Assembly: GCA_014872805.1 (NCBI GenBank)
Contig: WKFN01000002.1
Location: forward strand, 62,001-126,000
DNA length: 64,000 nt
Source: Opacimonas sp014872805
GTDB lineage: Bacteria; Pseudomonadota; Gammaproteobacteria; Enterobacterales; Alteromonadaceae
Direction of reading: 5' to 3'
A program made the position numbers and the translations under genes. The first letter of the stretch is position 1; every line of letters begins with the position of its first letter. The notes beneath the pieces are model-generated. The model did no database searches and had not been told where the DNA came from. It saw only the letters and a program-made list of their open reading frames with translations. Positions 46,636 to 55,110 of this stretch are shown here, piece by piece.

Positions 46636-46798
46636 GTTTATAGTTTTTTATGCCTTGTAAGAAACTAAAACCTATAGAAATTCAATGGTTTAGCTAAGTT
46701 ATTGTCTTTTTATGGGTTTTGATGTCTTGTAATATCTGTTTTTTTAAGGGCACAATAAAGGGTACAAGCTAAACCACCCCATTATTTGTACCCTAAAA

Positions 46799-48055
46799 AT
46801 GCCTAGAACTACAAAACAACTAACCGCGACAGAAATCAAGAACGCTAAACCAAAAGCAAAAGCCTATAAACTTGCTGATGGTGGTGGCCTATCTCTACGA
46901 ATTCGCCCGAATGGTACAAAAGATTGGATATTGAGATATAAAGAACCGTTTACCAAACTAACCAAGGAAATGAGTTTTTCAACTTATCCAGCCGTTAGCT
47001 TATCGGATGCTAGGGAGAAGCGAGAGGAAGCAAAAAGGCTATTAGCAAATGACATTGATCCCAAAGTACACAAAGCTGAAATAGTGCAAGCTAAGCTAGA
47101 GGAGAAAGCCAATACTTTTGAGCAAATAGCTGAGGAATGGATGAATGTAAAAAAATCCAAAATTACCGAGCGTTATGCAACACAAGTTCAGTCCTCATTA
47201 GAAAATCATCTGTTCCCTCATATTGGTTCTATACCAGTTAGCGCAATCACTCCCGCTAAGGTAATCGAAGTTTTAAAGCCTATTGAGGCCAAAGGAAGTG
47301 CCGAAACTGTAAGGCGTTTATGTCAGCGTATAAATGAAGTGATGGAACATGCTGTTATTGTTGGCAAACTCAATATAAACCCGCTGGGCAAGATTTATAA
47401 CGCATTTATCGCGCCACCAGAAAAGCATTTACCAACAATCAAACCAGAAGAGCTTCCAGAGTTTTTAAAACGCTTGCAACAAGCAAGTATAAAGCGAGTA
47501 ACAAAAGCATTAATTGAATGGCAACTTCACACCATGGTTAGACCAAGCGAAGCGGCCAGGGCCGAATGGCAAGAAATCGACTTAGAAAAACAAATATGGT
47601 CAATACCACCTGAGAAAATGAAAAAGAAAAGTAATGGGGTACACATTGTCCCCCTAACCAGCCAGACTACTAATATCCTAACTCTAATGAAAGCTATAAG
47701 TGGTAATGGGCAATTTATATTTCCATCGGACAGGGATAACAGTAAACATGTGAATAGCCAGACAGCAAATATGGCAATTAAACGCATGGGGTACAAAGGC
47801 GAATTAGTTAGTCATGGTTTACGCGCTCTCGCCTCAACCACATTAAACGAACAAGCTTTTGATCCTGATGTTATAGAAGCTTGCCTAGCTCACGTTGACA
47901 AGAATGCTGTTAGACGCGCCTACAACCGTAGCGACTACCTTGAGAGACGAAGAAAAGTTATGCAATGGTGGTCTAATCATATTGAGAGTTGTTTTACTGG
48001 TAGCTTTTCACTTGGTAGTTGCGACAACTTAACGGATATAAAACGAGTAATTTAA
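46799..48055 (+). CDS. int: P4-type tyrosine recombinase (integrase)
   Basis: 418 residues. The N-terminal DUF4102 arm-binding region (LTATEIKNAKPKAKAYKLADGGGLSLRI) is followed by a core-binding domain and the catalytic domain. The latter has Arg in HTMVRPSEAARAEW, SHGLRALASTTLNE (His-x-x-Arg), CLAHVDKNAVRRAYNRSDY (His and the nucleophile Tyr in YNRSDY). It inserts the island into ssrA. Upstream of its ATG, bases 46636-46798 hold its promoter and arm sites; none can be read reliably. Confidence 0.95.
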   Translation: MPRTTKQLTATEIKNAKPKAKAYKLADGGGLSLRIRPNGTKDWILRYKEPFTKLTKEMSFSTYPAVSLSDAREKREEAKRLLANDIDPKVHKAEIVQAKLEEKANTFEQIAEEWMNVKKSKITERYATQVQSSLENHLFPHIGSIPVSAITPAKVIEVLKPIEAKGSAETVRRLCQRINEVMEHAVIVGKLNINPLGKIYNAFIAPPEKHLPTIKPEELPEFLKRLQQASIKRVTKALIEWQLHTMVRPSEAARAEWQEIDLEKQIWSIPPEKMKKKSNGVHIVPLTSQTTNILTLMKAISGNGQFIFPSDRDNSKHVNSQTANMAIKRMGYKGELVSHGLRALASTTLNEQAFDPDVIEACLAHVDKNAVRRAYNRSDYLERRRKVMQWWSNHIESCFTGSFSLGSCDNLTDIKRVI

Positions 48056-48103
48056 AACTAAAATTGTTATAAATACGCCCCCCATTACCCCCAATGAGCA
48101 AAA

Positions 48104-48808
48104 ATGATGGACAAGTACAGAGAGCAATATTCAAAACTTACTATGATGTTACAGGCAAGGATAAATCTGAGAGAGACCAAAAAAACCACTTGGATTGCTT
48201 CAACAGATTACCAAATAACTGATGTTGATTCAGACGAACTTCACAAATTATTCAACCAAGCAAATTTGGTTCGCTGGGACTTATTTAAAAGCGGTACAAA
48301 TAACATACTTAAAATGGGTCGTGCTATCCACCAACTTCAGCGAGAAGGGAATCCATCAAGTAAACCAATAAAACAGGTTGAAAAAGCAATTAAACAGATA
48401 GAAAAGTTACTTGATACATTCTCAGATGAAACATTCCCATTAGATAGCCTGTTTACTTCCTATCTGTTGATTACAGATAATGACATTGCCGATAAACCAA
48501 ATTCTTTACAAGCCAAGGATATCAGAACTCAGCTATGCAGTACGGTTGTAGCTTTATCTATGTTTTTAGATGATCACGCAACAAGTAAAAGTAAACATAT
48601 AATCAACTTTGATGACTTTATCATTGAGTTATCGCGCCACTTTGAGAGGCATAATGGGAAAGTATCAACTCATTCCGAAACCCACTTTTATAGGTTTGTC
48701 AGCATTTGCATGGATGCAATTAGATGCACAAAGGCAGATTATGAGCCAATTATTGAGAAAGCACTTAAACAAAAACGTTTGATTGATGGCAACAATCTAA
48801 CCCCGTAA
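48104..48808 (+). CDS. Hypothetical island protein
   Basis: 234 residues, mostly helical, charged, no signal peptide or membrane segment. It starts MMDKYREQYSKLTMMLQARI; the first or second ATG may be used. A helical stretch KQVEKAIKQIEKLLDTF suggests a short coiled coil. No known family recognised. It lies between integrase and the AlpA-like gene. Confidence 0.6.
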   Translation: MMDKYREQYSKLTMMLQARINLRETKKTTWIASTDYQITDVDSDELHKLFNQANLVRWDLFKSGTNNILKMGRAIHQLQREGNPSSKPIKQVEKAIKQIEKLLDTFSDETFPLDSLFTSYLLITDNDIADKPNSLQAKDIRTQLCSTVVALSMFLDDHATSKSKHIINFDDFIIELSRHFERHNGKVSTHSETHFYRFVSICMDAIRCTKADYEPIIEKALKQKRLIDGNNLTP

Positions 48809-48867
48809 AAATTTTCAAAAAACTCGATTTTTTTACCCGAGGCAATTAAAAACTAAAAAGTTAAGCT

Positions 48868-48900
48868 TATGACGTCTTATAAAAACTAAGGAACGTCATA
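48868..48900. promoter_or_regulatory. Inverted repeat touching the AlpA-like start codon
   Basis: TATGACGT ... ACGTCATA, 8-bp perfect arms 17 bases apart, the right arm ending at the base before the ATG (48901). It is a likely operator for autoregulation of the AlpA-like protein or a translation-control hairpin; the left arm lies where a promoter would be expected. Confidence 0.5.
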
Positions 48901-49176
48901 ATGACTAATCAATTAATCAAACTATCAGAAATAACACAACTAACCAATCGTTCCCGAGCAATGATCTACAAAGACATTTGTGCGGGATTGTTTCCGAGAC
49001 CAATCTATTTGGGTGGAGATAACACTCGAGGTTCTTATTTTCCAGCTAATGAAGTAAACGCAATAATACTAGCAAGAGGTGCTGGCTATGATGATAATCA
49101 AATAAAAAAGTTAGTCACTACCCTTAAAGAACAACGAAAAGACCGCTTTCAACAATTACTTAGTGCAATCAGCTGA
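48901..49176 (+). CDS. AlpA-family transcriptional regulator
   Basis: 91 residues. KLSEITQLTNRSRAMIYKDICAGLFPRPIYLGG is the MerR-like HTH of AlpA/Phage_AlpA proteins, followed by the usual SYFPANEVNAIILARGAG. AlpA proteins control excision and integrase genes in P4-like elements. It is the first gene of an apparent run with the Toprim and DUF3987 genes (14 bases to the next). Confidence 0.88.
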   Translation: MTNQLIKLSEITQLTNRSRAMIYKDICAGLFPRPIYLGGDNTRGSYFPANEVNAIILARGAGYDDNQIKKLVTTLKEQRKDRFQQLLSAIS

Positions 49177-49190
49177 TAAGAGATAGGGAA

Positions 49191-50081
49191 ATGACTTTAC
49201 AAAGACAATTAGACTTTGCGCGAAATTTTGGTCTAAATATTCAGCACATTTCACCTGACAAAAAGTTATATAGAGTACCAACAATAGACAAGCCTCGTTC
49301 AAAAAATGGCTATTATGTTAGTTTTGCCAATGGCATTTATTGCGGTGATTGGATGACAGGCAGAAAGGAGTTTTTCAGTACTAAAACAGGTAAGTTAACT
49401 GCCTATGACCGTAAGCAAATAAGACAAGCTAAGAAAGAAGCTGAAGTTACAAAACGTATAATACAGATTAAGACTGCAGCTTTAGCAAAAGAAATATACT
49501 GTAAATCTCAAAACGTTAATTCACACCCTTATCTAATAAAAAAAGGGGTTGGCCCAACGGAACTAATGAGAGTATCGTTTAATGAGCTGTACATTCCACT
49601 ATACAATCTAAGTTCAATGACAATTGAGAATATTCAGCGTATTAAACCTGATGGCACGAAGTTATTTCTCGCTGGTGGCAAAATTAGTGGACTTGGTTTT
49701 GTTATAAATAAACCCGAACTTAAGAAGCTTAATCATAACGAAAATACAATTTATTTAGCTGAAGGTATCGCAACTGCACTTACTGTAGCAGAGCAGTCTA
49801 ACTCCTTCACTGTAGCTTGCATGAATGCTGGAAACTTACTGCCAGTAGGTATTGAGATTAGAAGACAATATCCTACATCGCATATTATAGTTGCTGGTGA
49901 CAATGATTATAAAACCAGCCTTAAAACTGGTATAAACACAGGCGTGATAAAAGCCCAAGAATGCGCTGAAGCTATTAATGCAAGTGTTAGCTTTCCACCA
50001 CTGACACAAGCTCAGTTAGAAGCTGGCTTGACTGATTGGAATGATTACATTCAATCAATAATGGAGGTGGCTAATGATTAA
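49191..50081 (+). CDS. Toprim-domain primase-like protein
   Basis: 296 residues. The N-terminal part has a DUF7146-like FANGIYCGDWMTGRKEFF. The C-terminal Toprim fold has the catalytic Glu in IYLAEGIATALTVAE and the acidic pair in IIVAGDNDYKT. It lacks the zinc-finger cysteines and a helicase. Related proteins in P4-like satellites work in replication priming. It overlaps the next gene by 8 bases. Confidence 0.85.
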   Translation: MTLQRQLDFARNFGLNIQHISPDKKLYRVPTIDKPRSKNGYYVSFANGIYCGDWMTGRKEFFSTKTGKLTAYDRKQIRQAKKEAEVTKRIIQIKTAALAKEIYCKSQNVNSHPYLIKKGVGPTELMRVSFNELYIPLYNLSSMTIENIQRIKPDGTKLFLAGGKISGLGFVINKPELKKLNHNENTIYLAEGIATALTVAEQSNSFTVACMNAGNLLPVGIEIRRQYPTSHIIVAGDNDYKTSLKTGINTGVIKAQECAEAINASVSFPPLTQAQLEAGLTDWNDYIQSIMEVAND

Positions 50082-51609
50082 TGTAATAGCATTAAACGCT
50101 ATAAGCCAGCCATGGCCAGAACTAATACCACTAGATGAATTGGAAGCCCCGACAATTGATTTAAGTCTAATCCCTAGCTGGGCGGGTGATTATGCCAGAG
50201 AGATTTCAAGGTCGCTAGAAGTGCCACCAGAGGCAGTAATAACTGCAATCTTAGCCAGTATAGCCACTGCGGTTCAGCGAGATTATAAAGTCGCAATCAC
50301 TCCCCAACACATAGAAATTATATGTATATGGTTATTAACGGCAATTGAGAGCGGAGGCCGAAAATCTAGCACATTAAAGCTAGCTCAATACCCTATTATT
50401 GAGTGGTTAAAAAAGGTGAATGAAACAAGGAAACAAGCGATTAAGGATTATCAGTTAGCAAAAAAAATATACGATAAGCGAGAGGCTTATCTAGTCAATC
50501 AATTAGCCAAAGCCGATGAAACCGAACAGGAGCAAATCAAGGCTGATTTAAACAAGCACAAGGAAAGCCAACCAAAGGAAGTCTTCTACGCTAAAAAATT
50601 CACAACGGACTGCACACCAGAGCAAATAGGCGCGTTAATGTATCAAAATGATGAGGTGATTAGTTGGTTATCTAGTGAGGCTAATTTATTCACAATTCTT
50701 GGCGGTATTTACTCGGGAGGGGTTACAAATCTCGATATTTTTAATTGTGGCCAAGCTGGTGACTATTACCAAGTGGATAGAGGAGGCAGAGAGTTAACGC
50801 TGTACAGTCCAAAGTTAACAATTGGATTAATGCCCCAGCCCAATATGATGCTAGGTGTATTCGAGAAAAACAAACAAGCGATTGATAGCGGATTGCTTAA
50901 CCGCTTTCTTTACTTTGTACCTAGCTCTAACCTTGGTTATAGAAGCCATAAAACCCCACCAATTAACGAGGAAGTAAAACAACGCTACTTTGATGGTCTT
51001 ACCATGCTGTTAAATACCGAGCCGAAGTATAACGAACAAGGAAGAATAAAGGAGCGGATAATTTACCCCTCCTCAGAGGCTAAACAGCTACTCGACCAAT
51101 GGCGCGATGAACTAGAGGTAATGATGCGTCCTAACGGTGAATTAGCCGAGTTTAAAAGTTGGGGAAGTAAAGCTACAGACCAAGCTGGGCGCATTGCTGC
51201 ATTGTTTCACTGCATACGTTACACAACCGATGAACCCGAGGAAATGCCAATTAGCAAAAAAGATATGGAAAATGCCATTTCACTGGTTCGTCAGTCTATC
51301 CCTCACTTACAAAAGGCTTTCCATATTCTGGGAGGCAATCCAAAGCTCACTGGTGCGGTAAAGCTACTGGAACACTTGCGAGTTAAATTCAAAGATAGCG
51401 AGGCTAAGCAGACCACTGCGCGGGAGATTTACCAAGCTAAGAAAAAGGCGACTGGCTTTAAATCAATGGAAGATGTGAATAGCTATTTAGATATTCTCAT
51501 GGAGCGAGGTTATATCAAGGTGGTAACTGACCAAGGGGAGAATGGAGGTAAACCTACTCAAGTGGTTATTGTGAGGCCAGACTTATGGGGTAAACATCAA
51601 ATACCGTGA
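50074..51609 (+). CDS. DUF3987/YfjI family protein
   Basis: 511 residues. PPEAVITAILASIATAVQRDYKV, the degenerate Walker A-like AIESGGRKSSTLKL and the helicase-like core (SGGVTNLDIFNCGQAGDYYQVDR) match YfjI/DUF3987 proteins. A C-terminal winged-helix-like region follows (TAREIYQAKKKATGFKSMEDV). With the Toprim protein it probably forms the replication or priming unit of the element. YfjI occurs in E. coli CP4-57. Confidence 0.85.
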   Translation: MINVIALNAISQPWPELIPLDELEAPTIDLSLIPSWAGDYAREISRSLEVPPEAVITAILASIATAVQRDYKVAITPQHIEIICIWLLTAIESGGRKSSTLKLAQYPIIEWLKKVNETRKQAIKDYQLAKKIYDKREAYLVNQLAKADETEQEQIKADLNKHKESQPKEVFYAKKFTTDCTPEQIGALMYQNDEVISWLSSEANLFTILGGIYSGGVTNLDIFNCGQAGDYYQVDRGGRELTLYSPKLTIGLMPQPNMMLGVFEKNKQAIDSGLLNRFLYFVPSSNLGYRSHKTPPINEEVKQRYFDGLTMLLNTEPKYNEQGRIKERIIYPSSEAKQLLDQWRDELEVMMRPNGELAEFKSWGSKATDQAGRIAALFHCIRYTTDEPEEMPISKKDMENAISLVRQSIPHLQKAFHILGGNPKLTGAVKLLEHLRVKFKDSEAKQTTAREIYQAKKKATGFKSMEDVNSYLDILMERGYIKVVTDQGENGGKPTQVVIVRPDLWGKHQIP

Positions 51610-51763
51610 AGTCTAGGCGCGAATACCTAGTGAATCACCACTAATACAAACAAATGCATATCACATAATACATTAGGCGTGGAACACCATACATATGACA
51701 GGTGATATGAAATATCAACACAAGATAGCATCACTAACCACAACTCATTTGAGGACTTTTAAT

Positions 51764-52315
51764 ATGGCCAATTATATAGACAACAGACTTGGCATTAGAT
51801 TTAGTGATAAAAACACTTTATCAAATGGAGTGAAAATGATTTTAGGAGAGAGCGAGAGCAACCCATTAAATAAAACAAATAACAATTCCTTTAAATATCT
51901 TACTTATGAAAATTTTGGGGTTACTGAAATTTATGAAAGAAAAATCATAACTAAAAGGTATGTTATTGATACTAGCTTCAGGGTCCGTGCGATGAATTCG
52001 GAATACAAGACTCTTAAAAGGTTATTTAATGATGTATTTAAGATGGATAAGGGGGCGACAATTAGGTTTTGCTGGTTCAATACAATGCAAACTGTAAACT
52101 ATGGTGAGATTATAGCAAGAAGAGTCGGTGACGAGATAATTGAGAGATCGATTTGCATTCATGACGTTAAGTATAAAGATTGGGATGACCTCTACGATGA
52201 TAATTGGGTACAACAGTCGTGTATTAGCGATGTTCTCTTGGAAAATAATATTCCAAGAGATAAAATACACTACGTTGATGGAAGCCTGAAGGTGCATAAA
52301 ACCAAAGTATATTAG
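51764..52315 (+). CDS. Hypothetical island protein
   Basis: 183 residues from the ATG at 51764, which has GAGGA 8 bases upstream. An ATG at 51695 would give 206 residues but has no ribosome site. It contains TKRYVIDTSFRVRAMNSEYK and ends in a charged tail. No family recognised. A+T-rich like its neighbours, and possibly a late addition to the satellite module. Confidence 0.6.
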   Translation: MANYIDNRLGIRFSDKNTLSNGVKMILGESESNPLNKTNNNSFKYLTYENFGVTEIYERKIITKRYVIDTSFRVRAMNSEYKTLKRLFNDVFKMDKGATIRFCWFNTMQTVNYGEIIARRVGDEIIERSICIHDVKYKDWDDLYDDNWVQQSCISDVLLENNIPRDKIHYVDGSLKVHKTKVY

Positions 52316-52447
52316 GTCACAAACTCAGTCACTAAGCATTCTGTAAAGCATTTTTAGTTTTTTAATGTAACATGCAGATCACTGATTGCTTAGTGCTTAA
52401 TTTCACATTTTTGATGTATTAAGGTACTTTGAAAAGGGTGATATGTG

Positions 52448-52503
52448 GAGGTTTCCCGCCCGTGATCTCTGCGTAGCGATAGAATTTCCAGAGGCTAAAC
52501 CTC
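52448..52503. other. Nested inverted repeats, possible structured RNA
   Basis: GAGGTTT (52448-52454) pairs with AAACCTC (52497-52503), and inside it CTCTG (52467-52471) pairs with CAGAG (52489-52493). It is a GC-richer block in a very A+T-rich gene-free stretch (52316-52722). It could be an RNA structure, a terminator without T-tract or an element end. Nothing else was found in that stretch. Confidence 0.25.
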
Positions 52504-52722
52504 AAACTTAAATATTTTTTATTCTATTGCCATTGCCTGTTCACGTAAACTTACCGTCAAGTGCACAACTCAAAATTAGAAATTATGCTGCAAATGACCT
52601 TCTCACATAATTAACACTGTAATCCCCCCGAAAAAAGAGAGCAGTTTTAACCAGAATAATAAGCTAACTTTATATCTAATACTAAAAGGTATTAAACATT
52701 GCAAATGTGTACATACCAGTCC

Positions 52723-53008
52723 TACTCCCAGTCTGGCAACTGCTGTAATGCTTTGATTCGATTAAGTTGATAGAGCATCGCTTCAAACACATCCTCGAAA
52801 TTATCTGTTGTATTCAAGTCAGGTAAGGCAATATTGGCTCGGTTGAAAAAAGCTTGAGTGTCTGCATGCCAGGCTTGTTGCCACCAGTAAGTTATGTGCT
52901 CTTTTGAATGACTGAGTTTTGAGTATGTTGGTAACTTATCAGATTTTTTACTGTTAATATGTAATGAAAAGCAGTTCGAATATTTAAAAATCTCAATATT
53001 ACTTCGTC
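52723..53008 (-). pseudogene. Remnant of an unknown gene (C-terminal ~95 codons)
   Basis: An open frame without start codon runs from after a TGA near 53009 to TAG at 52723. It encodes a protein-like sequence: HITYWWQQAWHADTQAFFN, then LPDLNTTDNFEDVFEAMLYQ, LNRIKALQQLPDWE. The amino acid mix looks coding (W-rich, no low complexity). Family not recognised. Probably a decayed gene left by an exchange at the island. Confidence 0.45.
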
Positions 53009-53442
53009 AAAGGAAGATGCTTAGATAGTTTTCCTCTGAATAAAGCACTTAAAGGAATAAAACCATTTCTATTACTCAAATTATCATGCCAACGGGGAAA
53101 ACCTAAGCTAGAAATGGTCGGCGGATAAATCGTAATATCTTGTTCTTTAAATACAATTCTCCACTCTTCTTCCGCATCTGGTTCAATGGTATATATTTCA
53201 GAGTTTATAGGTAATACTTTAGACTTTATTTCTTCATTTCTCATGCACCAAAAAATATCTTGTTTATACCCTTCATAACAACGAGTTGTTAATTCTAATT
53301 CTGCCTCAATATATACCTGTGATGCCAGCCTACAGGCAAGTTGGTATTTAAGCTCTTTGTAATACAGGCAACCCCATATAAGTGATGCTATGCTACCGCC
53401 TATCAACACTCCAAAAAAGAAATTTGAATTTAATTCAATCAT
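52999..53442 (-). CDS. Membrane-anchored hypothetical protein
   Basis: 147 residues. One N-terminal transmembrane segment (NFFFGVLIGGSIASLIWGC, about 6-25), then a soluble part rich in E/Y with EEWRIVFKEQDITIYPPTISS and a C-terminal GKLSKHLPLTK. Family unknown. It lies 37 bases after the other membrane gene on the same strand, so the two are probably a pair. Confidence 0.6.
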   Translation of the reverse strand: MIELNSNFFFGVLIGGSIASLIWGCLYYKELKYQLACRLASQVYIEAELELTTRCYEGYKQDIFWCMRNEEIKSKVLPINSEIYTIEPDAEEEWRIVFKEQDITIYPPTISSLGFPRWHDNLSNRNGFIPLSALFRGKLSKHLPLTK

Positions 53443-53479
53443 AATTGTCCCAATTTTTTAGTTGAAATGGCATAAAAAT

Positions 53480-53842
53480 TTAATGAGCATTCTCTAAAAT
53501 CATTAACAACGGATACACAAAAATGATGATGGCAGAAAATTTTAACGCCACCACCAAACCCTCTATCAGATCACCAATAAATGCTGCTATTATGCATAAA
53601 GTATAATTTTGTCCAGTATACTCAGCATTGAATGCTATGACGGCACTTTCATAACCACACCAAAAAAAATATGCAACGTAGATTACAAAAAAAACCATTA
53701 GCGCAAACTGGAAAAGAGGAATATCCAGAATCGAAAGTGAACCTTTATAAATTAAATAAAAGTCAGCAAAAAAGTCTGCACATTGATGTAAAAAATCCCT
53801 AAGATTTCCAATGTATTCTGAAAATAATTTACGTAAAGTCAA
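53480..53842 (-). CDS. Small multi-pass membrane protein
   Basis: 120 residues with about three hydrophobic segments: PLFQFALMVFFVIYVAYFFWCGY, LCIIAAFIGDLIEGLVVAL and FSAIIIFVYPLLMILE. The start is a TTG (53842) with a weak ribosome site, so the true start is uncertain. It faces the Xre gene across a 137-base spacer that includes the operator at 53925-53944. Function unknown; a small membrane pair at a defence locus could be an effector or immunity pair, which is speculation. Confidence 0.5.
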   Translation of the reverse strand: MTLRKLFSEYIGNLRDFLHQCADFFADFYLIYKGSLSILDIPLFQFALMVFFVIYVAYFFWCGYESAVIAFNAEYTGQNYTLCIIAAFIGDLIEGLVVALKFSAIIIFVYPLLMILENAH

Positions 53843-53918
53843 ACTCGCACCTACTTGGATCCAAAGTTAATAGACGACTCAATTTTTCAACATTCCATTG
53901 AATATAGCCCCAACAACT

Positions 53919-53947
53919 TTGACTACTGTATATTTACAGTATACAAT
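53919..53947 (+). promoter_or_regulatory. Promoter and operator of the xre-immA pair
   Basis: -35 TTGACT (53919-53924), exactly 17 bases, -10 TACAAT (53942-53947). The spacer is filled by the palindromic operator ACTGTATATTTACAGT (53925-53940), extended to 53944 by the shared flank ATAC. Its reverse complement matches the site at 55061-55080 in 17 of 20 positions. Repressor binding here would block RNA polymerase directly. Confidence 0.75.
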
Positions 53948-53979
53948 ATTGTTACATATTTCAACTGTCAATGTAAATT

Positions 53980-54315
53980 ATGACATTATCAGAAAAAATC
54001 AAAGCCTTGCGCACTGAAAAGCGCCTGAGCGTTCGCGGGTTAGCCAAAGAAGTATCGGTCACGCCGATGCATATCTCAAACCTTGAGAATAACAAAACCA
54101 ATGCCTCACCTGAACTCATAAAAAAAATTGCCATCGCATTAGAAGCGGATGCCGATGAGCTTTTGCAGTTAAGTAGTCAGGTTGACCCTGAGGTTGTGGA
54201 TGTTATTAATAGCAACGCACAAACTATCCCTTCTTTTTTACGCTCAGCAAAAGACTTAACACCTGAGCAGTGGGAGCAATTAAACAACATGGTTGATTCA
54301 TTTAAAAATAAGTAA
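53980..54315 (+). CDS. Xre-family HTH repressor
   Basis: 111 residues. The lambda-type HTH lies at residues 5-60 (LRTEKRLSVRGLAKEVSVTP, MHISNLENNKTNASPELIKK). The tail after residue 70 is acidic and ends at DSFKNK. It has no clear ribosome site, only a 26-base leader from the predicted promoter. The next gene, an ImmA-type peptidase, starts in the stop codon (TAATGATG). Known ImmR-ImmA pairs control ICEs by peptidase cleavage of the repressor, and this gene fits that role. Confidence 0.9.
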   Translation: MTLSEKIKALRTEKRLSVRGLAKEVSVTPMHISNLENNKTNASPELIKKIAIALEADADELLQLSSQVDPEVVDVINSNAQTIPSFLRSAKDLTPEQWEQLNNMVDSFKNK

Positions 54316-54965
54316 TGATGTTTCAAACCCCCGACATTAAAAATGAAGACATAGAGACTCATGCTAATGAGTTGCTATCAGGGTATTTTGAATCTGAACA
54401 AAAGCCACTGTCATTACCTATCCCAGTGGAAGAGATAGCTGAATTCTATTTGGGCTACACCCTCACCTACACAACTGATGGTATGTTTAGCGACCCTAAT
54501 GTGCTTGGCGGGATATGTTTTAACACTGATACTATTTTTATTAACCTATCGGTGGAGTCTCACGAGGGGCGCCATGCATTTACCATAGCGCATGAAATTG
54601 GGCATCATGTACTGCACAAGCAATACTTCATTGAGCAGAACGAACTACTGTGTCGTAATCAAGACAAACCCAATTATGAACTACAGGCTGACCGTTTTGC
54701 TGCGGCATTACTGCTGCCAGCTCAATTCATCCATAACAACTGGACACACAAACGTCCGAAAACCATTTATCAAGCGTATAGTCTTGGCAAAACCTTTCTT
54801 ACTGAGCATCGGATTGATAACGTGTCTTTGTCTATGTTTACCAATCGCATGATTGAGTTGGGTTATTTTACCCATTTGAATTTCCAAAAAGGCAAACCAA
54901 AGTACAAACGCCAGCATTATATCCTCTGGAAAATGAAACAAATCTTCAATCACCTAAAACTTTAA
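54315..54965 (+). CDS. ImmA/IrrE metallopeptidase
   Basis: 216 residues of COG2856. The zinc-binding HEIGHHVLH motif (about residue 93) has the catalytic Glu; the third ligand is expected in ELQADRFAAALLLP. It probably cleaves the Xre repressor after a DNA-damage or phage signal, as ImmA does in ICEBs1. Translationally coupled to xre. The alternative is a toxin-antitoxin pair of the same layout. Confidence 0.9.
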   Translation: MMFQTPDIKNEDIETHANELLSGYFESEQKPLSLPIPVEEIAEFYLGYTLTYTTDGMFSDPNVLGGICFNTDTIFINLSVESHEGRHAFTIAHEIGHHVLHKQYFIEQNELLCRNQDKPNYELQADRFAAALLLPAQFIHNNWTHKRPKTIYQAYSLGKTFLTEHRIDNVSLSMFTNRMIELGYFTHLNFQKGKPKYKRQHYILWKMKQIFNHLKL

Positions 54966-55050
54966 CTACCTCGTTTTCATATTTCCACCCCACAAACCAC
55001 TCTATAAACCATTAAATAACAATCACTTAAAAATTAATGTAAACTTTTAC

Positions 55051-55104
55051 TTTACATTATGTATACTGTAAGCATACACTATTGTCATAATCGACGAACA
55101 GGAG
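55051..55104 (+). promoter_or_regulatory. Promoter, operator and ribosome site of the DUF763 operon
   Basis: -35 TTTACA (55051-55056), 18 bases, -10 TACACT (55075-55080). The operator GTATACTGTAAGCATACACT (55061-55080) lies over the spacer and -10. It is 17/20 identical to the reverse complement of the xre site. AGGAG (55100-55104) precedes the ATG by 6 bases. This points to shared repression by the Xre protein. Confidence 0.7.
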
Positions 55105-55110
55105 AATACG

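Noticed and set aside
53980..54965. Plain toxin-antitoxin pair (COG2856 toxin)
   Set aside because: Not excluded, but the shared operator with DUF763 fits a repressor/anti-repressor switch better than an isolated TA pair.
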